DNA of 64,000 nt from Kryptolebias marmoratus (Eukaryota; Chordata; Actinopteri; Cyprinodontiformes; Rivulidae). The stretch's first letter is position 1, and each line of letters opens with the position of its first letter. The stretch lies in NCBI RefSeq assembly GCF_001649575.2, contig NC_051438.1, positions 8,941,702 through 9,005,701 of the forward strand. The letters run 5' to 3'. Positions 25,701-36,300 of the stretch are shown piece by piece. Position numbers and translations under genes: made by a program. The notes under the pieces were generated by a model. It was not told the origin of the DNA. It saw only the letters and a list, made by a program, of their open reading frames with translations, and ran no database searches.

Positions 25701-28700
25701 AATGCAACACAGTATAGAAATGATCTACCTTCCTCCCTCCCTACCTCGAGGTTAAAAACAAGACTAATAACACTGCAGGTGTGCAAGATTGGTATTACAC
25801 TAGTTGTGCCATCTTGCGATTATTCAGTTCTTATAGCAGCTCAGGTTATTTAAACCTTTGTTGAGTTCAGTAAGTGTTTTTAAATTCGTTTGTCCTTCTT
25901 TTGATTGATCTCTACCCGTTTCCTGAAGGTAACCGTTCAAACCGACCATGCTCAGGATGAGTAATGTCCTTTAGGGTGCAGTGGGCTTTTTTTTTTCCCC
26001 AGACGGCAGGAACTGTGTAGTTCTTCCAGCCCACGTTCGTCTGGGCTGTGTTGATGACTCCCTGGAGCGCTTTCCTCTGATCCACTGTGCCGCTGAGCCC
26101 CGTCGCAGTGGTGCAGCACGTTAGGATGCTCTCTACGGGGTCAGGGTTAGTAAGTGTTGGGACTGCACTCTCAGGAAGCGCGGCCTCTGCTGGGCCTTGG
26201 AGGCGTTCACGCTCCGGGTCAGAGCCTGCTCGAAGTGGACTCTCAGGAAACAGAAGTCTGCTACCCTCTCCACACAGCCCCCGTTGTTTCCAACACATCA
26301 TCTCTCCACCTTTCCCTTTGGTGGCGTGCCATAATACCCACTTTGTTGCTAAATAAACACGTTGATTGGCGTCTGCTGCGTTCACTTGTGCCACAGTTGT
26401 GCAAGAAAGGCCAGTGTTATCGTGAGCAGTAATCAATTTAAAAAAAAAAAAAAATCTAACTGGCCCTTTGCTAGTGAAAACCAGCAGCCCGATCACATGA
26501 AAGGACTCTGCAAGACGTGTTGGTAAAAAAAGGCTTTACGAGCACGAAGGATATGCGCTCACAGCTTCACTGCAGCTAAAATGCAATTACCTTTGAGGCA
26601 TCGGAGAACAAGTCTCCCCTCTGCCTTCAGTCACCAGGCTGTTGAACGCGGCTTCTTATTTATTTCTGTCATTAGTCCTCCCCACCGTGACCGCAGAGAA
26701 GAAGCTGGATCAGTCATCCATGTTATCGGATGGAGAGGGGGGGACGACCACAACCAGTAATGGACTTTATTCATATGACTTTAATTTGACATTTTTGTTA
26801 AATTCATTTGTTCCTCGTCACAAAACGCTGCTGCTAAGTGTGATATGAGAAGACTGTTTGCTCCATCCTTTTTATTATTTTTATTATTTCTTTTAATTCT
26901 ACATGAAATCCCCCCACCAGGACCAGAAAGCTTGTTTTATCACCGTTTAAATGGGATTTAAAGGAACAGTTTGGCAATTTTGATGTAGTTTTTTTTTTTT
27001 AACAAGTTATAACTAATAAATAAATAATAACCCTGTTGTAGACATCTCTTTGAGTGACATGAGTTTAGAGATAGGGTTTATGACTGTCAGGGGTGTCAAA
27101 CTCCAGGCCTCGAGGCTCCGCTTGTCCTGGGAGTTTTAGGTTTTTCTGCTCCAACACACCTGATTCAAATGATTTAAACACCTTCTCACCAAATCATCAA
27201 GTTCTCCAGGAGCATGGCAACAAGTCATCCGTTTAAACCAGGTGTTTTAAAGCAGAAACATCTAAAACATGCAGGAGAACGACACCCGAGGAATGGAGTT
27301 TGACACCCCTGAGCTAAAGGCTAGTCTGATTGCAGCCAAAACCAGAGTGGATTGCTGCTATTTTAAAACGGCTCCAGTCTTCCAGCGGTTCACGTGAATG
27401 CTTTAATTTAAACCTTTACATGACCATCACTTTAGCATAACAGACACATTTTAGCCAAACTATTTCTGTAGGCTTCCTAATTTGACTTTTGATGGGCCTT
27501 TCATCAGGTATTGTATTTACGATCTTTAGTGGAAAGCAAAAATAATTGCAAACAGCTACTTTCTTTGTCGTTTCTTGTCTGTTTTCCTCATTGGACGACT
27601 TCCTGATGGGTTAATGGCTGCAGTCTTTGGGCTGTCTGGACCTCACGCCTCAAGTCCATACAGAAGCTGAATCTGAGCTCATATTTTCCTGATAGGAATG
27701 CTTGGATTTGTCAGCTTTAATGAGGTTAAGGTCAGGTGACTCAGCTGTCAGCATCTTTCTTTACTCTGTTCTCTCTTCAGTATCCCCGCTGCAGTGTGAT
27801 TTATTTTCCGTAATGATTGAAATGAGGGGATCAGTGGTTTAGTGGTGCATTTTCTTGGTTAAATGAGAGAATGTAAATGAGAGTTGGTCAGAAGAGCATG
27901 GGCTTTAAGCAGCTGAGGTGGTGATTGTGTTTGATCTGTGTTTTCTGCTGTTTCAGGTGGAAGTCCAGCCGTTGAGCCGCTACGAAAAGGCCTGAACGAT
28001 CTCCATGAAGTTTGTCAGCATGTCCTCAACACCTTTCAGGTACACCTGTGTGTCTGTTTTATACCGTCACCGTCTGCATTTTACAGGGGAAAAACAGTCA
28101 GCAGATAGTCTTCAGTTATTTCTGCGTAAGATGCCTTTTTTTTAGTATGATTTCCTGCAGATTCGATTAATTTGACTCAGAGAAACGTAACTTTTTTTTG
28201 TTACAAAAATAGTTTTCGTGTGAAGGTGGTAACAGCTCGTGTTGCCATTTCTGTCCAATCTTTGCCTCATTACTGTCCCTTCGACATATTTTTAGCACTG
28301 CTGTGACGTTTAGTTTGTCTTTAAAAGTGACACACGTGAGAAGCAAACACGTTCCTGTGATCCAAGCACACAGCTGGGCTGAAACGAATCAAGTATCTTG
28401 AGTATTTTGGCTAAAAAAACATCCTCGGGGGCAGAAATATTTGACTTGTTGCTGTGTTTAGTCCCTGCGACGGCGCATTGCTTCGTGGTTACTGATGTTC
28501 TGAGAAAAGGGCCGAAGTTTTAGGATTATAGGAAAAGTAAAAATACTTTACAGTAAAACCAAATAAGCTCAACACAACAACATCGTCCTGGTGTGTTTCT
28601 GATTGAAACAACAATTCTCATGGAGATGAGCAGTTTTTTTATGAAAGGGGGGTCTGGGGAGAAAAATGTGAGATTTCGAACATCAGAAAAGCATTTTCCT

Positions 28701-30167
28701 GGTGTTTGGAACGAGGCTGGGAGAGAGTTTGAAAAGTCCAAAATCAGCAGTTTTTGAGGAGAGTTTGTGAGAAGTTTTGGCGTTTTTGAAGGAGTTTTCA
28801 GAAAATCAGATGGAGAATTCATTCAGCCAGGACAAGAAACTATCTCCCAAGGCCGTAAACCCGAAGTAGATCTAGTCAAATAGATTTAAGAATAAAAACA
28901 TGCTGAATGGAGATTTGAAATAGATTGTCTTGGCGTTCTTTATGGTTGATAGAATCCAACCGTTCTTTTCTCTGACGTTAATCTGTCACCCACTGCCTGG
29001 AGTACAACGCAGCGTCTCGGCCCCCAGCATCGACCAATCAGAAGCCTCGGCAGATAAACGAGAACTCTTGTCCAATCAGTGGTGTTACAATATTGGAAAA
29101 TAATGGACCATGGATCGACAAAAATGATCAAAAACAAACTCTGGGAGGAAGAAAAATCACCTTTTTATTGTGAATAAAGTTCTATTTTGTGTCGTTATGC
29201 AGATCGTGGACAACACAGGGACTCTTCTAGGCAAACATTTACAAAATACTTTTGATCAATCAATGAAAAGTAGCCGTTGAAAAGGCGACTGAACCAAGGT
29301 TTTATTTGGTGAGTTTCACCGTTTGAACCCCGTACAGCACTGCATCATGATGCTGCCACCACCATGTTTTCAATAAAATCTGTTCCCGAGACGTTTTCGC
29401 CGACAGTACAGACAAACGAACGGGCAGAAACCTGATGGCTCTGTCCTGACCTCCGGCGGTGGGCGATAATGAGATCCTGCTGAGGCTGTGTTAGAACTGA
29501 GAAAATATCAGGAAAATTATTCATTTAGACAAGTTGATCAGAGTCACTTGAACTGATGGCAGGCGCTTTCCCAACAAGGCTGAAGATTCTGTTGCATCTT
29601 TTTTTTCCCCCCATTTCCTCTCCTCGATCCTTTATTTCCGTTGAATTGTACAAGAGACACAGTACGTCGCAGCCAAAAGGAAAACGTTTTGAAATGATTT
29701 CATTATTTGACGTCACACAAATCCATCATTGGTGTGCGGATTTTTTATATCCTCCGTGTGAGAGAGCACAGGTGGCTCCGGCTGTGAAAACGTTTTTTTA
29801 CAAACTTTGAGGCGTTTCACTGGGATTTTATGGGTTAGACAGACACAAAGTGGAAGGAAAATGAAACGTGGTTTTCATCAGTCTTTACAAATAAAAACAG
29901 AGAAAGTGTGGCGCGCACTTGTAGTCAGCCTCTCTGTTTTTATTTATTTCTTTGCTGGGATCACAACTGCATGTGTTTTAAGGTATGTCTCCACTGGCTT
30001 TGCAACATCTGGAGATCGATTTTACTTCTTGGCCTTATAGCTCAAGCTCAGTCAGACCGGATCAGTGGTTTTCAAACTTTGTTGTGAACTTTTCGAGGTA
30101 AGAAAATGTTATGACCCCCCCTTCGGTTCAACAAGACTGAAACAAAGTGAGTCAAGTTTAAGTAATT

Positions 30168-30203
<36 letters not shown>

Positions 30204-33154
30204 AACAAAACATAGTTCTTTAAAAGTTTCTCTTGGTCATTGTGTTAAAAAATGTGACTTATTTTGTGATGTTTTGTCTCTAGATAGCTATTTGGAGTGT
30301 TTTTGTTTTGTCCAAAATGAACAAATAAGAACTAGAAGAATAAAAACACTTAAATTTAAAAAGTACCTTATTGAACCATAACAATGAAGTTCAATCTGTG
30401 CACAAAAACCCAACAAGTGGAAATACCTCACAGCTCAATATTACTAAAGTATGAAAGGTTCTGTTTTTACTGTATATCTTTAAAAAAGTACAATACAGTT
30501 CAATCTGTTCTAAAGTCCAAACCATGAGCAGGTAGAGAGGGCTGATGTTAGTTTGGCTCAACGTTTTATTTTTCCGCTGATGCTGTTTCTGAAAGGGATC
30601 TTTCTGCTTTGTGATAATCATCGTGTTTTCCTTTTTAAAGATCCGAGCGGCTCACAGGGCTGCAGTGTAATGTTTCGACAAGTGATATTCATTTAAATCG
30701 ACCTCACGCTGTCGGCTGGCACAGATTTCAGACACACAGACACGTCTCTTGATTTCCCACCCTTCGCCGTCATTCCAAAAAGCGAGATATTTCCTGTGCA
30801 GCTTTTTCTTTGAAGCGGCCTTTTTTTTTTCTTCTTTCCGCCCATATTTACATGCTGTTTGGAACAAGCGGCGTATCAGCCGGCCCGCACGCTTAACGTC
30901 CCGCTCGGATCCGGCAAGTGAAGGCGGAGTTTTTTTCCCCCCACCACCTGGACCGTTTGAAACGATCTGACGTGTTTTTAAGGGACACAGTCTTCAATCA
31001 GCAAACAGTTCCATCTTTAAAAAGATATTTTCCCTCTCCTCATCACTTCTATTACGGTTATGAGCTTCTTCGCGTTGGTCTATCATAAAACCTTGATGTT
31101 TGGCGTTGGAACGGGACAAAATGTGGGAAAAGTGCAGCAGGTGTGAACCCTTCTTCAAGCCACTGGGTTTACAGGTCAGGGATTTCAGAAAAGAAAAGTC
31201 GAGAACTGCTGATGTAGCACACGGAGAGCTGATTAGTCGAGTAACTGATGGATTATTTATAGGAGTACTTAAGTACAAAAATTCGATAGCTTCAGCCCTC
31301 GTACACACAATGGCTTTCATTAGGTTTTCTGCCTTTCTCTCTTTAGTTTTGCCTTTATTTCAAGCCAACCAAAATGCTGCCTCGTGTTAAACCTGACAGG
31401 AATGAGAACAGCTGGAAAGAGCCAGTTAAAGGCTTCAAATCAAAGTTTTCTGACGTGTCATTCGTTCGCGGCAGGACGTCCTCAGGTTCTTAGGAACCAG
31501 TTCCAATCGAGCGTCAGTGCCAGTGTTTTTGTCCTGAAGAAAAAAAAAATGCCAGAGTGTAAAAGTCTGGCTAAGCAGCCTGGCTCAGAAGTTGGCCTTT
31601 TTTATTGCCGACTTTATCCCGCAGCTGGAAATAAACTCGAAGGTATTAGCGAACAGACAGGATCGTCAGTCATCCTCCAGCTGTCGGCAGCATCAGTCGG
31701 CCTGAAGAGTCAGATCACCGCAGGGATTCTGTTTTTGTTCTGAGGAGAGCAAAAAAAAAAACCGACGGGAACCTTTCATTTCCCTTCAGGATTTTCTGTT
31801 TTACGGCGGGATAGTGTGATTAGGGCGGACAGCGGAGCAGTGGTTAGAGCTGTTGCCTCACAGCACGAAGGTTGCAGGATCACCTCCCGGCCTTCCCTTT
31901 CAGTTTGAACCAGTGTGTTTACTCCAGGTACTCCGGTTTCCTCCCACAGACCAAAAAACCTGCATGATGGGTTCATTGGTGACTCTAAATTGTCCCTACG
32001 TGAGAGCGTGAACGGTTGTTTGTCCTGTTCGTCTCCACGGCTACGTTCACACTGCAGGCGAATGCGACACAGATCAGATTTTTTCATGGCAGCGTGAAAG
32101 TGACAAATCAGATTTTTACATCTCTGACCCAGGTGTTTTCAGGATGTGGTGCTGAATCAGAAATATATCTGATGTTTTGTGAACGTTCATGTCTGATGAC
32201 AGGACGGAGGTCCCTCAGGTCAAAGTCCCTCCACTCTTCATCCACACATGCCTCTGCTCAGAGGCAGCAGCCACAGCTCCAACAAAGGTCATCGTGAACA
32301 TCTGTGCTCTTTTTCTTCTCCGTCTTCTTCCATCTTTCACCATTTGGGTGTCCAGTTGGTCTCCTTCAGAATCGATCCACACACGCTAACACTCGCAGCG
32401 TCCAGATTTCCTGCTGTAAACTCAGCGTGCGGAGGGTGACGTCAGGTCTTCTTCTGCTCATTCCAGGAAGTGGAGACTGTTCACACTGGAGTCTGATGGA
32501 GGTGGCATTTAAAACGTAATGTGAACAACCGCAGCAAAAAAAATCGGAATTTAGGCAAAAAATCAAAGTTGAGCTTTAAGACCTGCAGTGTGAACGTAGA
32601 ACGTGTGTCCCTGTGATGGACCTGCGACCTGTCCAGGATGTCCCCTGCCTTTCACACAGTGACGGCTGGAGACAGAGCAGCTCCCTGTGACCTGGACAGG
32701 AAAAAGCGGGAAAAATGGATGGATGGTGTGATTAAACTACCTAAACATCTGCATTATTCTGAACATTGCTTTGATAATTGGTATAGATTCCCAGTTATCC
32801 AGAGTTAAAAAAAAATGGGGAATGAAGGATGTCTCGCAGGTTTTAGATGGGTGAATCTTGGAAATGATGCCTCCACCTGCTGGTCAGCACATTCTGCAGA
32901 AGCCTCCTAATAACGCCTTCATTTAAATCAGCTGTGTTTAAAACAGGAAAAACATCCGAAACACGTGGGACGGTGCGCTCGCCAGAGCCAGGACCAGGAG
33001 ACACACCAGCCCTGGTTATTGCACCTTCCAAACTTTTCAGCGTCCGCGTGTCCGTCCGCCATCTTGACTTTGTTTCTGACCACACGTTCTTTTCATTTCA
33101 TTCCAGGCGAGAGTGAACGAGTTCAAAGAGAGGCAGGATCAGCCCATGGAATGA
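22760..33154 (+). CDS. polr1d: RNA polymerase I and III subunit RPAC2 (AC19), complete
   Basis: RPAC2 is the small alpha-like subunit shared by RNA polymerases I and III. It pairs with POLR1C and acts in the nucleus in rRNA, 5S and tRNA synthesis. Coding exons are 22760-22798, 24568-24665, 24959-25035, 27957-28039 and 33107-33154, joined by GT-AG introns into a 114-aa protein. The start is [13 protein letters not shown]. The alpha-like signature follows: [20 protein letters not shown], then [19 protein letters not shown], and after the next junctions AVEPLRKGL with VCQHVLNTF. Human isoform 1 is slightly longer at its N-terminus, which is poorly conserved. Intron 3 holds a TIR element and a long repeat block; intron 4 (about 5 kb) holds Tc1-like, SINE and hAT-like remnants. 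The alternative POLR1D isoform known in mammals was not found. Confidence 0.95.
23625..23765 (-). repeat. Dispersed repeat family A, partial copy
   Basis: Has the terminal 'ttccttgaaggaatgc' motif, a 'gcccgctgcc' segment and the 'actcagctactaccacacc' end seen in other family A copies. The 'aagatggccgcc' core is missing. Confidence 0.45.
23770..23980 (+). repeat. Probable LINE 3'-tail fragment
   Basis: A GC-richer block (ggattatgtctcctctccgt ... ggtttccttcctggacccc) ends in 'gaagaagatggatggatg', the usual style of fish LINE 3' tails. Lies in polr1d intron 1. The family is not assigned. Confidence 0.4.
25070..25435. mobile_element. TIR element (family B, MITE-like) in polr1d intron 3
   Basis: Terminal inverted repeats 'ccgtgttttccagactataaggcgc' and, at the other end, 'gcgctctatagtgcggaaaatacgg'. 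It is flanked by TA on both sides, consistent with a TA target-site duplication. About 365 bp with no open frame. It begins about 35 bp after the exon 3 donor. Confidence 0.75.
25620..26480. repeat. Dispersed repeat block in polr1d intron 3
   Basis: Opens with an 'atagaatagagtttattgtc' tail-like motif and continues into a GC-richer body (25920-26300) ending in an A-run. This is the layout of a retrotransposed fish repeat lying antisense. The frames inside show no recognisable protein. Confidence 0.4.
27088..27311. mobile_element. MITE with 18-bp perfect TIRs in polr1d intron 3
   Basis: The left end CAGGGGTGTCAAACTCCA is repeated exactly in inverted form at the right end. The interior is also partly palindromic (gctccaacacacctga ... 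caggtgttttaaagcag). About 224 bp, non-coding. The ends resemble common fish hAT-type MITEs. Confidence 0.75.
29240..29960 (-). mobile_element. Degenerate Tc1/mariner-like remnant in polr1d intron 4
   Basis: On the minus strand 'catggtggtggcagcatcatg' encodes the HGGGSIM-type segment found in Tc1 transposases. Near 29820-29865 an end-like segment (gggattttatgggttagacagacac) resembles Tc1-type element ends. No intact frame remains. Confidence 0.4.
30171..30199. repeat. Poly-T tract, 29 bp
   Basis: Uninterrupted T run in polr1d intron 4, possibly the tail of a minus-strand retroposon. Length may be unreliable in the assembly. Confidence 0.8.
31826..32727 (+). repeat. SINE/LINE-like repeat split by an insertion
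   Basis: The left part (31826-32036) has 'gcagtggttagagctgttgc', 'ctccggtttcctcccacag' and 'ttggtgactctaaattgtcc'. The right part (32605-32727) has 'cctgtgatggacctgcgacc' and ends 'atggatggatgg'. The two halves are consecutive parts of one familiar fish repeat, interrupted by the TIR element at 32041-32599. It lies in polr1d intron 4. Confidence 0.7.
32041..32599. mobile_element. hAT-like non-autonomous element nested in a SINE-like repeat
   Basis: 18-bp perfect terminal inverted repeats (CTACGTTCACACTGCAGG at 32041-32058 and inverted at 32582-32599) bound about 560 bp without coding capacity. The ends match the style of common fish hAT elements. No clear 8-bp target duplication was seen. 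Confidence 0.7.
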
Positions 33155-33334
33155 GCTTCATCGTCCGACACGCAATGACCTGCAAAACATGAAGGGATCT
33201 GTTCGTGGAAAGAAAAGACAAAAAAGGCACTTTTATGTGCTCAACGCGACAAAAACTCCAAGTCTTTAGAAAGGTCCGAATAATGTCATTTGTACAATTA
33301 TTGTATTTTTTTAGAAAGTTATTTTTTAATGTAT

Positions 33335-33370
33335 AATAAATGTGCTTATTCTTGTGTTGGATTAATAAAA
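33335..33370 (+). terminator. polr1d: polr1d polyadenylation signals
   Basis: Canonical AATAAA occurs at 33335-33340, about 180 bp after the stop codon, with a second AATAAA-rich cluster just beyond 33360. A short 3'UTR is implied. Confidence 0.6.
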
Positions 33371-33379
33371 TAAATACAA

Positions 33380-36300
33380 AACTTGCAAACAAAACCTTTT
33401 TTTTCACAGCAGTTTGACTTGTTCTGTTTATTTTTATGACTTATATAACTGTTTTCGAAGGACGCCCAAACCCTAAATGATCCGTCGGTCAAATTGATCT
33501 CTCTCATCTGTTTGTTTCTCTTTTTTTTTTTTATTATTAAGCTGTGTTTGATGAGTGAGGAAGAACTGGAAGCCGATCCGTCCCTATTAGCAGAGGAATG
33601 TGGTGCGAGCGGCTTCGTACGGAGCCGGAGGGACAGAAGGGAAAATCAGAGGAGAAAAGTGTAAATAATGAGGCTGGAGTTGGACGAGGTTAATCGCATC
33701 ACATGCTCAGGACTGTAAATCTGTGGGAACTGAATATAACCGTGACTTGTTAGACAAAATAAACATGCCGCATGAGGGAAGGGGTGCGATAGGGGACGGC
33801 TGACTCGCAGTTTTTCAACTATTATTTGACATTTTTTGGAAAATAAGATGTTTGCTTTCTTGTAGAAGATGTCTGCCAGGTTGGCTGGTGAGGCTCTGCA
33901 CAAATATCTGAAAAGGTGGAAAACTTTAGAGGAACATTTGTGTTTACGTGTTACTTTAATCTAGATAAAACCTTTAGAATGAGTAAAAAATATGCTTTTT
34001 TCTTTTGCCATCCAACCAATAAACAGAAATGGTGATTTTTCTATTAAACCTGCAGCAGGATGGAGTGAAACGTATTCATGGTGTCAGAACTTCAGCCTCT
34101 GCTGGAGATTTGACTTCAAATAAGATAAATGGTAATCGTGCGGTGTCCTAATTGATGTAGCTTATCAAAAGTCCGGCTTTGTCATCATTTGGGAGGTTCT
34201 GCAGTGTGTTGTTGAACCTCTAGGAGGCAGTTTAGCATTTTAGCCTTCTATTTAACTGCTTTCTTGATCCTTGTGTAAAATAACCCCCGATTTATTCTAG
34301 TTCTGACTAATTGTGTGAATGCTAATTCAGCATTCACACAAATATATTACTGTTTATTATTTTTCTGTTCATATTCTAACTATTACTGCATACTTGGTGC
34401 TTATTTAGAGTTCACACATCAAACCGTTCAGCTCATTCTGTAAATGGTTTTATGACATTTTAATGTATTTCCCCATAAAAATTAATTACCATCCATTCAA
34501 ATCCTTTAAAAACTTTGCTCTCTCTATCTGCTTCACCATACTGTGTTTGTATTCTTATGCTAAGTTTAGCCGCCGTTCTGCTACATTTAGCTTTTACATA
34601 GTTTTTAACTATTTTTAGTCTTTAAGCTTTTTGCTCCTTTTGGCTTTCAGCTGAATTTCTGTTCATTTGGGTCCGAATTAAACTTATTTCTCTAAACTCA
34701 AAGAGCTTTTTACAACAGGCAAGATATTAAATGTTTATTCCCTTTAAGAGACACATGTAAAATAATAAAGTTTCTGTTTTGACCCCAGAGCAGCAGTCGT
34801 TAATGCTGCTGCTCCTGGAAGTTTATGGAGGCGTTTAGTTGGCGGTTCTTCTCTTTTTGCTTTTCATATCAAAAGTAAAAGACTAAATATTAAAGTTTTT
34901 TTGCTCAGGTTGTGAAATATCTGGACAAATATGACCCAGAATCTGGTCGTTATAAAGACAATTGGAGGGGGAGATTGGCCGTTCTGGTGAGAAATAGTGT
35001 TAAGCTAGGATTTTGAAGCTGTTGAAAAGATTTATGTGGCCAAATTATATCGCCAATAAAGAGCACTTCAGGGTCGCTCCTGCACCGGCTGACACGCTTC
35101 CAGTGACGTGATGCAGCATTCCCGCTGTTTCCGACTTTACAATGAAGCCCACAACAGATCTGAGCTGTCTCTTTAGGGCCTGACCTTGGCGTGTTCAGAA
35201 AACTACCAATAAATGTCTGAACGAAAGCTGTTTTCAGTCACGATCGTTCACTCTCAGATCTACTGTGGGGACGTCAGCAAAATCTACAGACCCCCACACG
35301 GGAAAGAGTGACAACCTTTTAATAAACACATAGATTAAAATGAGATAATTTATGTAGAGCTGCAGCCAGTGTGATCCTTCACAGATATATAATTGTTTTA
35401 AGTTTTCTAATATTGTGATAAATATGTAATCAATAACAGAACAAGATGCTAGTGAGACGTCAAATGATAAAAACTCTAAAAATAAAACATCTCCTGTCCA
35501 AAAAAACAAAAACTTAAAGCACTTCCTTTCAGTTTACATTATTGTTTGTGTACATGAAATGCTTCCTTTGTCGCGTGGGTTGTCGCTTCGAAAAACTGCT
35601 GCATGAAATTTGTCCCTTTTTTATGCAAACCGTTATCTTCCAGGCCTGGTGTGGTTTTGAAAGAGCCGTGAAGAGCAGGATTTAGTGCATGTGGGAGGAA
35701 GCCCCGGCTCTCAACAAGCCTTTATTCGAAACACATTGTGTTGATACGCAACAAATGTTCGGCGCAGCAGCAGAGAGGAGGGCCGAGCTCTCCGAAACTA
35801 CACTTGTAAAAAACAGTTTCGCAGTCAGAGATTTGTTGCTGCGATTCGTTTGATTTCACGCAGCCTTGTTTTATCTTCACCCTCTCTGTGTTCAGAACCT
35901 TATCTTTATCTGCGTTATTAATGTGTCGGTGTCCTTTTAAAAAATGAAAAATAAAAAATCAGGCTTCAGATGTGCACACATTTGACCTCAGGATAATTTA
36001 TTGTCTTCTGACGGCTGTATCATTTTTTAGACACTCCCCTTTCAAATATATGCCAGTGCTCAATTGTTTTCTCTAAAAATGCAGATATTGTTCAAGTTCA
36101 AGAGTCTTTATGATCCCCAAAGGGCGATTTGTTTCAGTCAGTAGAAACACAAACACAAGGAGCATTAATACATGACAAGAAAACATGCTAAAATTAAAAC
36201 ACTAAGACCACAGCTGTTTATCTAACAGCCTGATCGCTGCAGGCCTAAGTGAGGTTTTCAGTCTTTCAGTCCTACGTCTTGGCAACAGATACCTGCGTCC

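Noticed and set aside
26087..26432. Overlapping plus-strand frames in the GC-richer block
   Set aside because: The block is part of a dispersed repeat in a polr1d intron and the frames resemble no protein.
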